The translations under genes were made by a program, and so were the position numbers. A stretch of DNA of 64,000 nucleotides from Plasmodiophora brassicae. Taxonomy: Eukaryota; Endomyxa; Phytomyxea; Plasmodiophorida; Plasmodiophoridae. The notes under the pieces are model-generated. The model was not told the origin of the DNA. It did no database searches and saw only the letters and a list, made by a program, of their open reading frames with translations. Numbering within the stretch: the stretch's first letter is position 1; each line of letters opens with the position of its first letter. The DNA lies in contig JASFAU010000006.1 in assembly GCA_039704465.1 (NCBI GenBank), forward strand, positions 496,001-560,000. Reading direction: 5' to 3'. Shown piece by piece: positions 48,768 through 62,400 of the stretch.

Positions 48768-49952
48768 TTAGGAGACGTCCGATGTCAGCGCTCGTGTCAG
48801 CGTGTCGAGGGAGCGTTGCAGAGCGGCAATGTCGGCGTCCTTGGCGGCGATCAGCTTGCGCACGCGGATGTCGACGGCGCCCAGTTCCCGTTCGTGCTCC
48901 ATCCTGATCTGTCGAACGGCATCGGCGTGCGTGGCCCGGATTCGTTTCAGACGTGCCCGCGTGCGCTCCGCCTCCTGCCCTAGCACCTCATCTGCACAAA
49001 CGTGTTCATGCAGCGAAGGCGTGTTGCACTGTGGATCCTTGTACAGTACCGATTGCTGCAGCGCTGTCGTCACCTGTCGGGTACACGACGGGCGTCGTTC
49101 GGCTGCGCTCTGCACATGCCAGCAAGAGATGCTGTTCCAGTTCATTGACGATCCTGGAAAGTGCACGGCGATCGTCTAGCAGATCCTTCCCGGCATTGAT
49201 CGATGTCTCCAGGTGATCGATGAGCGACGCCTTGTCAGCCAGATGACGATGCAGTGCCGCTTGGTACGATGCTTCAACGCCCTCGATCTGTGCTAGGACC
49301 GTCTTCGACAATGCGTCGAGCGATTCCATGGCGCGCGAGTTCGCCTCCGCTTCCACGTCTTTTCTGCAACGCTCCCATTCTTGACGGAAGTGTTCCTCCA
49401 CCTAAACGTCGCCTGATTACAAAGCCGTGTACGCTTATAGCACGTCTTCCCTACCTCCAAGCGCTCCTTCTGGCAAATTCGTTTAACATTTGCCCTGGCT
49501 TGCGCCTTGGCCTTGTTGATCATCGTCGCCTGAGCCTGTCGCATGGCCGATAACTGTTGCTGATGGTCCTCTTCATGACGGGATACAATCGCCTGCTCAA
49601 GGATTAATTCACCACCTGCTCGTAGGCTGATGGGACAAACCTGTAGTTTGGTGGCGGTCTCGACAGCCTTATGTCTATCGGCGTCGGCGCGTCTGACATG
49701 GCGATTCACCGCCGACCGGACGTCGTCGAAGGCAGCCTGTACGGCGGCACCAGCGCTCCATCGTACGCCGAACCGATCGAGCTCACCCATCACCGCACGC
49801 TGCAGCGTCAGCAACGCCTTGTCCACATCGTCCACAGGCGAATCATCCGGCGATGGGGCAGCATCTGGCACTGCCGCCTGATTCCTCAAGCTGTGCAGAG
49901 ACGCTTTCGCCCGATCGTATGCCTCGCTGGAGAACGGCACAGCCACCACCAT
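48768..49952 (-). CDS. Coiled-coil protein
   Basis: Function unknown. The start is placed at 49952 (MVVAVPFSSEAYDRAKASLH), because upstream codons in the same frame lack coding character. The product is almost wholly helical: VDKALLTLQRAVMGELDRFG, AAVQAAFDDVRSAVNRHVRR, ILEQAIVSRHEEDHQQQLSA and KAQARANVKRICQKERLEV. After an intron come EEHFRQEWERCRKDVEAEAN, HRHLADKASLIDHLETSINA and RARLKRIRATHADAVRQIRM, ending LTRALTSDVS at 48768. Introns are suggested near 49625, 49430 and 49050. Such heptad-rich proteins are common at basal bodies, centrosomes and transport complexes; no specific family is claimed. Confidence 0.65.
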
Positions 49953-50098
49953 GGCCAGGCGACGCCACTGCCGCCGCTGTGACGGATGGCGCTCCCATGA
50001 CCGGCACGCCCGGGGAATCGAATCATACAGGTGCCGGCTTCGGACTTTGCGGAGTCCGTGCGGGGCGTCACGGTCGTCGCGAAAGCAGCCGACGCCGG

Positions 50099-51144
<1,046 letters not shown>

Positions 51145-51382
51145 TGACTGAGGGACCCTGGCCCTGAGGCCGTCCTTACTGACCGTTCGACGTAGAGAGG
51201 CCGCGTGCACACCCTCTCAGTCGTTTTGAATTCGGGCGCGCGATTCGATCTCGCGATGCAATCTGGCGCCGGCACGACCCTCCAGAGATTCCTCGCGAAT
51301 CTGGAACACTGCCTCCTCGCGTTTTGACTGGCCGTTGCCCAGTACCTGTACCACACACATCAGTTGCCTCGATCGACACACG

Positions 51383-51868
51383 ATGGTGCGACGACTGCGA
51401 CGTCGGACGTCGTCCTCGCCGTCAACCTGTCAGTCCAGCGGGAACCCGCCCTGTAAACGGGGCCGACAGCATTCGCGAACACCTCGACGGACGCCATCGA
51501 CGCGAACGCCGTCAGCGCGTCCTAGGCGGGTCGTGCCCCCGACAGTGCCCAGCAAACCGCGGCCGACGCCCGCGCGCTCGTTGCGGTCGAGCACGGCTCG
51601 TCGTCGCTTGGAGTTCTCGCCAGAACGCCCTGCCGGTGAGCCACCGACGCCAAAGACAACGCGAACGCGTCGCCGGGTTTCGTTCGGTGGCACGTTGTGC
51701 AGCACCAACGAGGGCGACGACCCGGCGCCGATCACGATGAGCCTGGGTGGGCGCAGTCGGCGCGTCATGCCCGTTGTCCCGTTCGAGTTGGACAGCGACG
51801 ACGAGGAAGGCAAAGTGAAGGCCCCTGGACACGACCGCGCGCCGAGCCCTTCGTCAGTGGAATCTTGA
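51383..51868 (+). CDS. Basic, Ser/Pro/Thr-rich hypothetical protein
   Basis: Not recognised. The first in-frame ATG is at 51383 (MVRRLRRRTSSSPSTC). The product is rich in Arg, Ser, Thr and Pro with repeated TP/SP sites (RRTPSTRTPSARP, RRLEFSPERPAGEPPTPK), a KTTRTRRRVSFGGTL block resembling kinase or PP1 docking sites (RVSF fits the RVxF motif), then PFELDSDDEEGKVKAPG and SPSSVES. One exon, ending at 51868. The alternating basic and acidic patches and SP/TP sites suggest a nuclear or cytoskeletal phosphoprotein; that is inference. Confidence 0.5.
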   Translation: MVRRLRRRTSSSPSTCQSSGNPPCKRGRQHSRTPRRTPSTRTPSARPRRVVPPTVPSKPRPTPARSLRSSTARRRLEFSPERPAGEPPTPKTTRTRRRVSFGGTLCSTNEGDDPAPITMSLGGRSRRVMPVVPFELDSDDEEGKVKAPGHDRAPSPSSVES

Positions 51869-51916
51869 GATACAGCGATGGCTTCGTGAGGTCGGCGTGT
51901 TGTATTGACAATGGCA

Positions 51917-53213
51917 CTAGAACGCCAGCCAGGCGGCCACGACGACGGCGATGGTGCCGATGGCGTTAGCGCCCGGCGACCACGCGGCCGACGATGCTGG
52001 GCTAGAGGGCGAAGACCCGGATGACGAACCCGGCGCGCCGCCTGGCGTCGGAGCGGCTCGAGGTTGGACTGGCGCGGGAGTGGCAGCTGGGCCATTAGCG
52101 GCAGCACTGTGGTTGGATCAGAGTCGTCGGTGGATGGGGCGACTGGGACGACGCCTACCAGGAGACCTTGATCGACTTGAAGTAGACGTGGGGGAGCGGG
52201 TTGGGGACCTGTCGGTTACAGATCATCAGTGCCTACGGCCGTTGGGCAGATTCGGGAACCCCCTAGTACCGTGGTGGGGTCGCCCTTGCCAGCCCATGTC
52301 CTGTTACCCGCGAACCCGGTCAGCACATGCATCGGCGAGAATGTGCAACGCGAGGACGTACGACGTGAAGGGCGTCTGCCAGACGCCGAACGAGATACGC
52401 GCGGGTGAACTGGGGAACCCGTAGCCGGTGGTCTCGTTGGCCAACGCGGTTTTGAAGACGACGCCGTTAATCGCTAAACCACAGTGTCAGCACCTGGCGA
52501 ACAGGGACGGCCGCACATGGGACGCACCCCACTGGATGCGTTCGGCGTTCCAGTCGATGCGGTACGTGTGGTAGACGTCGGCGTTGTTGTCGTTGGTCCA
52601 GTAGCTGTACCCGTTGACGTTCTGGCCCTGGGCGTTCAGGAGCTCCTTGCCCCGGTAGTACCAGTTCGAGTTGACGTTGTACAGATCAGCGCCGGTGATC
52701 TCCAGGTCGATCTCGTCCAGGTCGTTGGACGCCAGGATGAAGCTGCTGACGACGCCAGGGACGCCCGACTGCTTGAACGTCGCCTCGACGACCCCGTACT
52801 TCAGGGACCTCGTCGTCGACAGGATCGTGCCGTTGCCCTGGACGCCAGCCCGGTCCTGAAGCACCTGCATGTACAGCGCGCCGGACGGGTCCAGGGCCGG
52901 CGCGACATCCGACTCAACGACGAAGACGGCGTTGGGTCCCGGCACTGGGTTCGCCTCCCAGTCCCGGTGCGAGACCCACTCGTTGGCGAAGTTGGCGAAA
53001 TCGGTCACGAAGTTACAGTTGTCGCCATCGAACAGGCACTGCGACACGTCGCGATTGCCGGTCTCTGCCACAGCGGTCGTCAGCGCGCCGACCCCGCCGA
53101 CCCAAATACAAGCACGACGCGCGCCTACTCATGCACGACAGCTCCTTGATCTCAGCGTGCGCGCCAGCCAGCAGCGCGGCAACGACGATGACAGCAACCA
53201 TGGCTGGCTTCAT
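51917..53213 (-). CDS. GPI-anchored family-16 glycoside hydrolase/transglycosidase
   Basis: Cell-surface beta-glucan enzyme. The start at 53213 gives a signal peptide (MKPAMVAVIVVAALLAGAHA). After an intron comes the GH16 core: LSTTRSLKYGVVEATFKQSG, SSFILASNDLDEIDLEITG with the catalytic ExDxE pattern (EIDLE), NSNWYYRGKE, YHTYRIDWNAERIQW, then a spliced exon with INGVVFKTAL and GFPSSPARISFGVWQ, and TWAGKGDPTT, NPLPHVYFKSIKVS. The final exon (phase 2 splice near 52156, acceptor CACAG at about 52110) encodes an Ala/Pro/Ser stalk (PGSSSGSSPSSPASSAAW) and a hydrophobic tail (IGTIAVVVAAWLAF) ending at 51917, a textbook GPI signal. The layout resembles fungal Crh/Utr2 crosslinking enzymes. Confidence 0.85.
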
Positions 53214-53442
53214 CGAAATGAGTTTGCATCGGGCACGCGCCACACGCTCGCTGCCATGCGGGCATGACAGAGGTGCAGGGCGCGCGCGTGCCGTCTTGTC
53301 CCCCCGTGCCGTGTTTGTAGCAGGTCCACAGACCAGCGGTCCATCTCGGAATCTGGGGTGTGACGACCGGGGCGTGCTGGTGCTGGTGCGGCCACCCAAC
53401 TTGAGCTGCCCTGTGGTCGCCCAGCGCTGGCCTTCCTGAGGG

Positions 53443-56400
53443 ATGGCGCTGCTGCAGCGTCTGCTAACGCTGCTGGTGCTCGGGCGAGGCTGGGCCGCCC
53501 CGTCATGCCTGCTGGGGCCGACCTGCCCGCCTGGATCCGTCTGCCCGACTGGGTCCAGCCGACCGCTGCCGTGCCCGGTGGGCAGGTTCGTGCCCACACC
53601 AGGCAGCGTCGGGTACGGCGACTGCCTAGCGTGCACGCCAGGGTTCTACTGCAACGCATCGGGCCTGTCGGCGCCGTCGGGCCCATGCGCGCCCGGGTAC
53701 TACTGCCCGAGCGGGTCCACGTCGGCCACGGCCGTCACGTGCCCATCCGGCAATTACTGCCCGGGTGCGGCACCTGCCCCCGTGCCATGTTCGCCGGGAA
53801 CCTACCAGAACACCACAGGATCGTCATCCTGCTCGCCGTGCCTGCAAGGTACGTACTACGCACCCTGATCGGGATCGGGCATCGGCTGAACGCGCGTCGC
53901 CAGGGTTTCGCTGCCCGACGTCAGGTCTGGCCAGCTACCTGCCGTGCCTCCCTGGGCATTTCTGCCCCGGGTCGACGATATCGACAGAGAACCCGTGCCC
54001 TGCCGGGCGGTACTCCCCATCCACACAGCTGACTTCCGCGTCACAGTGCCTACCCTGCCCTCCAGGTACAGGGCTTCGTATGCCACCACGTCCGTCTCGC
54101 TCACAACGGGTGCAGGCAAGTACTGTGCGGGTACCGCCAATACGGCGCCGACAGCGCCCTGTGCCCCCGGGTTCGCCTGCTTCGGTGGAGCCTCGGCCGC
54201 CACGCCCGCCGACAACGTCACCGGTCAAGCGTGCGCACCCGGCGCGTTCTGTCCATCGGGTTCCACACGCGCCCTGCCATGCCCAGCGGGGTCCTACTGT
54301 GCCACGTCGCAGCTGACGAACACCAGCGGGTTCTGCGACGCCGGGTACATCTGCTACGGGTCGGCGACGCGTTCCGCCCCGACCGATGGCGTCACCGGCA
54401 TCCGGGTCCCAGCCGGGTTCTGGTCCGCTTCGGGCGACGTGTCCCCGACGCCATGCCCTGTCGGGCGCTTCGCTCCTAGCCCGGGTAACCCGTCGCCGTC
54501 CAGCTGCCTGCTGTGCACGCCTGGCTTCTACTGCGCCTCCACTGGCCTGTCGGGTCCCACGGCGCCATGCACATCAGGTACCGACGACAACGGCCCGACG
54601 GCTCTATGCTTGCTGACTGCTCCCCCCAGGGTACTACTGCCCATCGGGGACCATCGCGCCGACGTTGCTGTGCCCGCCTGGGTCGCAGTGCCCGCAGCAG
54701 GCGGCCACAGCAATGCCCTGTCCAGCGGGGACGTACCAGGACCTGTACGGGCAGGCGTTGTGCAAGACGTGCCCGCAGGGGTACTTCTGCGCCGGGTCGG
54801 GCAACACTGGGTTCGCGTTGTGCCCCCCGGGCGCCTACTGCCCCAGCAACACGACGTTCGCGAACCAGTTCCCGTGCCCATCGGGAACCTTCAGCAACCT
54901 GACCGGTTTGCGATTCCGCCGGCGTTGGTGGGCTCGCGGCGCATCGTGATTTGCTGTGGTGTCGCAGGACTCGTGACCGCTGCCGAGTGCACGCCATGCC
55001 CGCCTTCTCAGTACTGCCTGGGCGTCGGACAGACCCAGCCAACAGCGTCCTGCTGGCCCGGGTGGGTGCTGCTCACGATGGCCGGCCTCTGCCCCCGGGA
55101 ACCTGACCCAATGCGCTTTAGGTACTACTGCAGTGGGGGTTCGACAAGCCCAACGCCGCTGTCAGGGTTATGCCCAGCTGGAAAGGTACCGCCAGCGGGT
55201 GCCCAATATGTCCAGCTGGCGTTTACTCGTTTCGCACAGTACTGCCCGTATGCGAGTTCGCAGCCAGCGTCGTGCGCTCCGGGAACGTTCACGGTGGGGA
55301 CGGGGAACACGAACGCGTCGGCGTGTGTGCCATGCCCGGGAGGGCGGTACTGCCCCGTGTCGGGAGCGGTGGCCATGACAGGGAACAACCCGTGTGACGC
55401 TGGGTACCTCTGCACCGGAGGAAGCTTCACGCCTCAGCCGTCCCCAGCGACCGGAGGCGGCCACATCTGCCCGGTGGGCACCTATTGCCCACAGGGAGCC
55501 ATTGCCGAACTCCAATGCGACCCCGGCACCTACAACCCATCTGTCGGCCAGGCCGCATGCCAAACGTGTCCAGCAGGTAGCCGATGGGCGTGTGTCACGA
55601 ACGCGTACCGGCGGCCTCATTTCGTTAAACGTGCAGGCACGTACTGCCCAAGCGTCGGGATGACGTCGTTCCTGGCGTGCCCGATGGGGTACTACTGTCC
55701 AGCGCGGTCGCCAGTACCAATCGGGTGCCCCGCTGGGCGGTTCTCGCAGCGCGTCAACCTGACACAGGCCTCCGATTGCCCGCTGTGCCCCGCTGGGCAG
55801 TACTGTGCCGCTGTGAACCTGACGTCGCCAACGGGGAACTGCTCGGCTGGATCTTGGTGCCATCAGGGATCGGCTGCGTTCAACGCCGCCCCGTGCCCAG
55901 CTGGATCCTGGTTCGTCTCTGCCCAGTGATGGACGGCTGCGGAGGCCTGCTAACGCAGATCAGGTGCCCTTCCGGGACCCCGTCGCCGGTCCTGTGCGAC
56001 GTTGGAACCTATAACCCATCGAACGGGTCGGCCACCAGATCAGCATGCCTGCCGTGCCTGGCAGGCACGTACTGCGACAAAGTGGGCATGTCGACCCCCA
56101 GCGGGAACTGCTCGGCGTCGTATTACTGCCCGGCTGGCTCCAGCACCCCTCAGGCCGTCATCTGCCCAGCAGGGAGGTACTGCCCGCCGGCATCCCCAGC
56201 GCCGGTCCCCTGTCCGGTCAGCTTCTACCAGGTAGAATCAGCGTTAGATGGTTTTAACACACCCCCAGTCTTAGTATTCTACAGGACAATGTCGGACAGC
56301 GGTCCTGCAAACCGTGCCCAGCTGGGTCGTACTGCCCGAGCGCGGACACCACGACGCCAATCCCATGTCCCGCTGGCGGTTATTGCCCAGCGGGCGGTGA

Positions 56401-59400
56401 TGCGACGTGCCAAGCGGCGGGTGATTGCGCCGCCGGGCATCCATTGCCATGCTCCAACGGCACGTACAGTACCATCGGGTCCCTGTCGAGCCAGTCGCAG
56501 TGCAATCCCTGCGTTGCGGGTAGGGCCTCGCCCGGATATATGGGGCCTGCGCTAATAATGTCCGGCGCCCAGGCAAGTACTGTCAAGCGGGCGTGATCGC
56601 TGGGGATTGCGCCGCTGGATGGCTGTGCACGATCGGTGCTGGGTCGCCAACGCCACCGTAAGCCAATACCTGCCGTTACGTGATGGGAAACCTGACCGAT
56701 GATGTGTCGTAAGCGGTGGTCTCTGTCCGTTGCATCATTATTGCTCAGCGGGGACGCCGACCGCGGTACCTTGCGCGAACAACACTGCCAATTTCCAAGG
56801 CGGCGGGCAATCGCAAGCGGACTGTCAGCCGTGCCCGGCCGGTATGTCCTGCTCGGGTACCCCATCGTCATGCCCTGCAGGTGTGGGCCATTAACGAGCC
56901 GACAATGTGTCACCCGGGACTGATTGCCGTTGCTGATCAGGATACTATTGCCCGCATGGCATCAGGCAGATACCCTGCCCGCCTGGCACATACAACGACG
57001 TTACGGGAACGTCAACGTTGCTGTCATGCAAGCCATGCCCGGCGTCTCGTCTATGCTGGACCGATGGTGTATCCCAGCCAAACAGCACCGTTTACGATTG
57101 CCCCGCTGGATACTTCTGTAAGCGTAACAAAGCAATTGCCGACCGACCCTTATCGGCTCTACAGGTCCACAGGGGTCATCGTCCGGACACCCGTGCCTTG
57201 CCGGGACGTATCGACCGCTCACAGGAGGCGTCTCCCAGCAGACCTGCTCTCAATGCCCAGGTGCCAATCGGTCAGACGCGTTCCCGGCCTTTGCAACTGA
57301 ACCCTTGCAGGCGGGTACTATTGCTCAACTGGGTGCAGCCAGCCTACGCCCTGTAGGACATCTCCCGTTGAGCCGTACGCCCGCTGTCTCACACGGTTCC
57401 TAACAGGTCCCGTTGGCAACTATTGCCCTTCAGGAGCAGCAGCCCCGTTTGCCACCATGCCCGGATGGTATAGCCCCCCGCTGGCGATCTCGCCAACGCC
57501 TTGTTCTCCAGGGTAGAAACGCCCCTTCCCTACCTGTATGAGCTGAGATGACGGGTTGCTTGGCGCCCGCAGGTTCTATTGCCCAGCCAATTCATCGTAT
57601 GAGTCGCAATGCGGTCCGGGCACGTTCTGTCCCTCAAACAGTTCCGCTCCGGTCAGACCGTATCCGCCTGTCTCGTCGCCTGTATACCTAGACCATAGTA
57701 ACACGCAAGGTCAGGCACTGTGCCCGCTGGGGATGGCATCGAACCCGTCGACGGCCGGTCCCCGATCGTCTGTCGGCCAGGCGTGCGTAACGTGCCCGAT
57801 CGGGACGTTCGGCGCCGACCCGCAGCGCCTGCAATGCAGGACGTGCACACCCGGGTACATTTGCCTGCAAGGGTGCACATCGGCAACGCCCCAGACCGTC
57901 GCAGAGGACAACGGGTACCCGTGCCCGGCCGGGTCGTACTGTGTCAACTCCACAGCAACGCCATGCCCAGCCGGTTCATTCAGCCCTGCCCCAGGTCTGA
58001 CCGGCAAACGGCGCCCCAGAAACCGGCGTACCTCACTATTGGACAGCGGGCGCCGACAGGTCGGCCTGTCAGCCGTGTGCCCAGGGAACCTATTCTGCAC
58101 TACCGGGTCAGGTGGGATGTCGCCAATGCGGGTCGTCGGCGTTGTCGACGTCAACGTCGGGTTGGTTGCAGACGACAACGGGTCCATCGGCACACGTGAC
58201 ACGTTTCCAACAGGGGCAACTGGTTGCCAATGCGCTGGCAAGCACAGGGCGTACCAGGCGGCGGATGCAACGTGCCAATGTGTACCTGGGTACACATCGT
58301 TAGGTGTGTTAGGCGGGCCGGCGCGTACGCGGAGACGCGCTCATGGGGCTCCGTTCTCGTAGACGGGGCAATCGATGGCATCAGCGATTGTTACCCGATC
58401 GTGTACCCGTCGTCGTGCCCCTCGGGGACAGTGCTGTCGAATTCCGGCCAGTGCACGTCGACGGATTGCAACTCGACGTGCAATGGCCCTGGGACGTTCG
58501 ACCCGACCTATTCGATCTGCAACTGCGACCATGCTAACAGGGTGGCTTGCGATGAGGCCTGCAGGGCGACGGCACCATCAACGCAGATCTGTAACGGCAC
58601 GTCGATCTGCATCACAAACCCAGCGTAAGTCGACCTCGCTCGACGTGTGCTGGCACTCTGCCTGCTCATGACTGTACAGGACTGGAGCGACCACGGTTAC
58701 GCCGCTATCGAGCCTGCCAGGGTACTCGGGCAACGTTCAGTGCCCATCGGGAACGAATTGCAACACGGTCATGTTCGTGGCCGGTGGCGATGGGCAGAAG
58801 GCCGTCTACGGGATCCCACCTGTATAGGCGCCCACTGATAGTCCCAGCGTTCAGTCCGCTATTGACGCTCGACAACGGCACCTGTATAGGTCCTCCAGAC
58901 AACGTCGACGTTACCGGCAGCACGTTCGACGACAAAGGCGCCTATGCGCATGCTTCTGTCGTTTGACAGCGACAGGAATCGGTGGGAAGCACTCGAGGCG
59001 TCATCGACGACGTCGCCTGCGGCAAGCGCATTGCCAGGGTGGGCAAACGTCGCGCTCCAGCCTGCTCTCTTCAACTGACTCCTGATGCGTCAGGTACACG
59101 TCGCCGACGGTCTGCCTGAGTCAGTACGATTCGCTTGTGTTCGATCTGTCCGCTGGGCCCACACACTACCCGGTCTACGACAAGGACAACCTGCTGAACA
59201 CGAACCCGAATTTCGACTGGTCGTCGTTCCGTCTGCTGGCCTCCCAGGCGAATGCCGATCCGGGCTCCATCCAGTACGGCGACCTGCGATGAGGCCCGTC
59301 CTGACGATATCTAAACCTACCCCCGCAGGGTGTTTGCCTTCACGTTCACGACGGCGGGAACGTACGTCTTCTACGATAACGCTGACAGGTCGAAGGTGAC

Positions 59401-62400
59401 CACAGCGGTCGTGGCCCCTGATGGGGTTAGCTGCCCATCCGGTGGCGCCATCATGGGGACCACTCCACAAAACCTGGTCACGAGTCCGCCATCCGACCGA
59501 AACGAACATTCGTTGAACATGTGAACAGGTGCAACTGGGTGTCATCCGTAGTACCAACCTGCTAACGACGCCGAATTTGATGACCATCGTCTACCTGGTC
59601 GGCGCGTTTATATCGGCGCTCGTCATCGTCTACGTGTACTCGAAGTTCCGCGCCAAGACGATGTCCTTGAAGGGATACGACTTCGTCGGGGGCGACACGT
59701 CCCACGTGGCCTCCGATATTGTCGCGCTGAAGCAAGCCCTGGCCGAGCATCGTGACGACGAACGCAAGATGTTCGAGAAGCAGAAATGCGACATCGAGGC
59801 GATGGTCGTCAAGATCGGAGCCGAGTCGGAGCAGCTCAAAGCCCTGCTCGCCGTTAAGCTCAGCGGTCCAACCACGTCCTCCCTGTTCCTCGACGTCGCC
59901 GAGCGGTATCTGGCTTGGCAGTTGGAATGTGTTGTCACATTCTGATTGGGGCGCCCAGATTGATGGCCGGCGAGCTTGCCGCGCGACGCTCGTATGAACG
60001 TCGCCAGGTCCGCGTGGAGGCCGATATCGACGATCGCCTGAAACAGTTGGACACCGCTGCATCCGCCATCGTTGACGCGTACGTGAACGAGTGGTGCAGC
60101 GTCCTACCGGTTTATAACCACTGTGCAGGGGACCTGATGCCGCCCAGGACGTCAACCGTGTTCAGCGCGCCGCTCGCGACGTTTGCGAACGCATCTCCAC
60201 TTGGAACAGTCTAGTGACGACGGAACGGCACCGACGACAAACGATCGTGGAGCACATCGGGTAGGGGCGCTGGCAATCGCATGACGATTGCCCGAATAAC
60301 GCTCACGGCGCAGAACGATTGGCGAACGGGCCGCGCAGGTCTTCACGGCACACGATGGTGACGAGGATCGCGCCGAAGACGCGCTACGCGACGCGCTGGC
60401 GGCCTGCTCGTCGGCGGTCCAGCGCGTCAGCGCCAGCCTGACGGGCATCTGCGATCAGTTCGCCGCGCGCCACCTCGAACTGATGCAGGCGCGTAATGCG
60501 TCGGCGCTGGCGCAACTGACCAGTCGGCACCGCGTGCAGCAGGTGTCCGTGTGCCGCGAACTGCGCACCGGCCTGCAGCGCACCTTCGCCCAGTTGCGAA
60601 CTGCATCCGCGGCGCTGTCGTCCGCCCGGCAGACCTGTCGACGATCGAACGAGTCCGGCTGCGAGGTCGTACGGCAGGAGCGCCGCAAGTCAGTTGGAAC
60701 GCGTTCAATTGCGAACGGGCGGCGGCAGCGCTCGCTGACGAACGCGCTTCAGGTTGGAAGCTGAGCAGCGAGCCAGGGCGACGACTGCTGACGGGGACGG
60801 GCGCGCCGCTCGCACTGTGCAGACGGGCCTGTTCGCTGGCCTGCATTCAGGGCTGGCGGCCGCCCTCGAGCAGATGATCGGTGGACCGCACGCTCTGCTG
60901 GACCTCGAGCAGGCTCTCGGTAGGTTACCCGCGGGGCGCTGGCCTACAACGAGGTCCTGAACGCTGCCCCAGAAGCGAGGCGGGCCGATGAGGACGCTGA
61001 CAGCAGCAGTGCTACCAGTCGGGAGCATGCAGGAAGGCAGTGGGATGGTCGTGCGCAGATGGATGCCGCTCTCGACGACGAGTGGCGCAGGCGCCTGCTG
61101 AAGATCGAGGACGTGCGTTTGCAGGCAATCTCATCGTCCGACGCCGTCCAGCGCGGGAACGAGGCCGCCCGGCGTCTTCGTCGCGACGTTATGCGACATC
61201 GTCTGCGCGCGGCGCTGTTCGCCGCCGTCCTCCTGCGGGATCGCAACGTGGACCGGCGCCTTGCCCAGCAACGCGACAGTAACGCCCAGCAGGAACGTGC
61301 GAACGCGTACGCCAAGATCGAGGAGTGGTACGAGGCACAAAGGGAAGCCGACCTGGCCGCCATCCTCAAATTGGAACACGTAATGTTCATTGCTGCGCCT
61401 CGGTCTGTGCGAACCGAACGCGTGCCATAGGCGGGCAAGGGCCCCGAAGAGATGGCACAGCTCCAGCAAGCGATGCGATCAGCGGATCTGTGTGCTACAG
61501 AAGATGCTGGTGGCCCTGTGGAGGTGGACCCGGTGTCTGAGGAGGAGGTCGAGATGCGCCGTGAGCACAACCGCGTTCTACGAGAGATTCGGTTGCGCCA
61601 GCAGGTTGAAGCAGAATCCGGCCCCAGTGTGGACGCCAGGTATGGAGGGGGGCGCTGCTGGGCGTCGCGGGTATGCCAAACGCCATTCAGGGACCACGAG
61701 CGGGAGCTGAACCGGGAGATGCGCGCCATGGATCGGGAACTGATGGACCTGCGGTCGAAACAGATGAGGAAACTGGAACGCCAGCAACTCGGTACGTCAG
61801 GGCGCCGCATGGTGCTGTCCCGATCGGGGGATCCGATCAGCGCTTGCAGACGAGATGGAGGTCGACAAGGTGAGCAAGCAGGTCATCACGGATGTCCTCA
61901 GTCGGCGGCACCTGCACGAAGCGATCGGCGCCGTTCGGTTGCTGTTCGCCGACCTGTGCGACATTGCGTTGTGCGACGACGCCGATCCAGATCGGGTCGT
62001 TGCCGCCCTGTCGTACAACGCCACACGTATCATAGCACAACGCGCACGTCGACGAGGTCACACAGGAACGTGGCCGGTTCTGCATCCCAACGAACGACCT
62101 GAACGAGGAGCGCGCCACGTTCGCGGCCGATGTGAACGCGCTCCTGAAGCGGCTGGTCGACTCGATCGCGACGGAACACAGGGAGCGACAGGAAGACGCT
62201 GTTAGGACGGCACGCCTGGAGAGCGCCATGAAGGTCATCGAGGAGGGGTTGGCGCAGGTACGCCTTCGTCCCGATCGCAAATGGGTTTGGCGCGCTGACC
62301 TGGACGTAACGAAGGAACGGGAACATTTCGACAGAGAGAGCAACAGTGAGCAGGCCTGGCAGCGGTTGCTCGACAAGCAGCAGGGCATCCGGGAGCGCAA

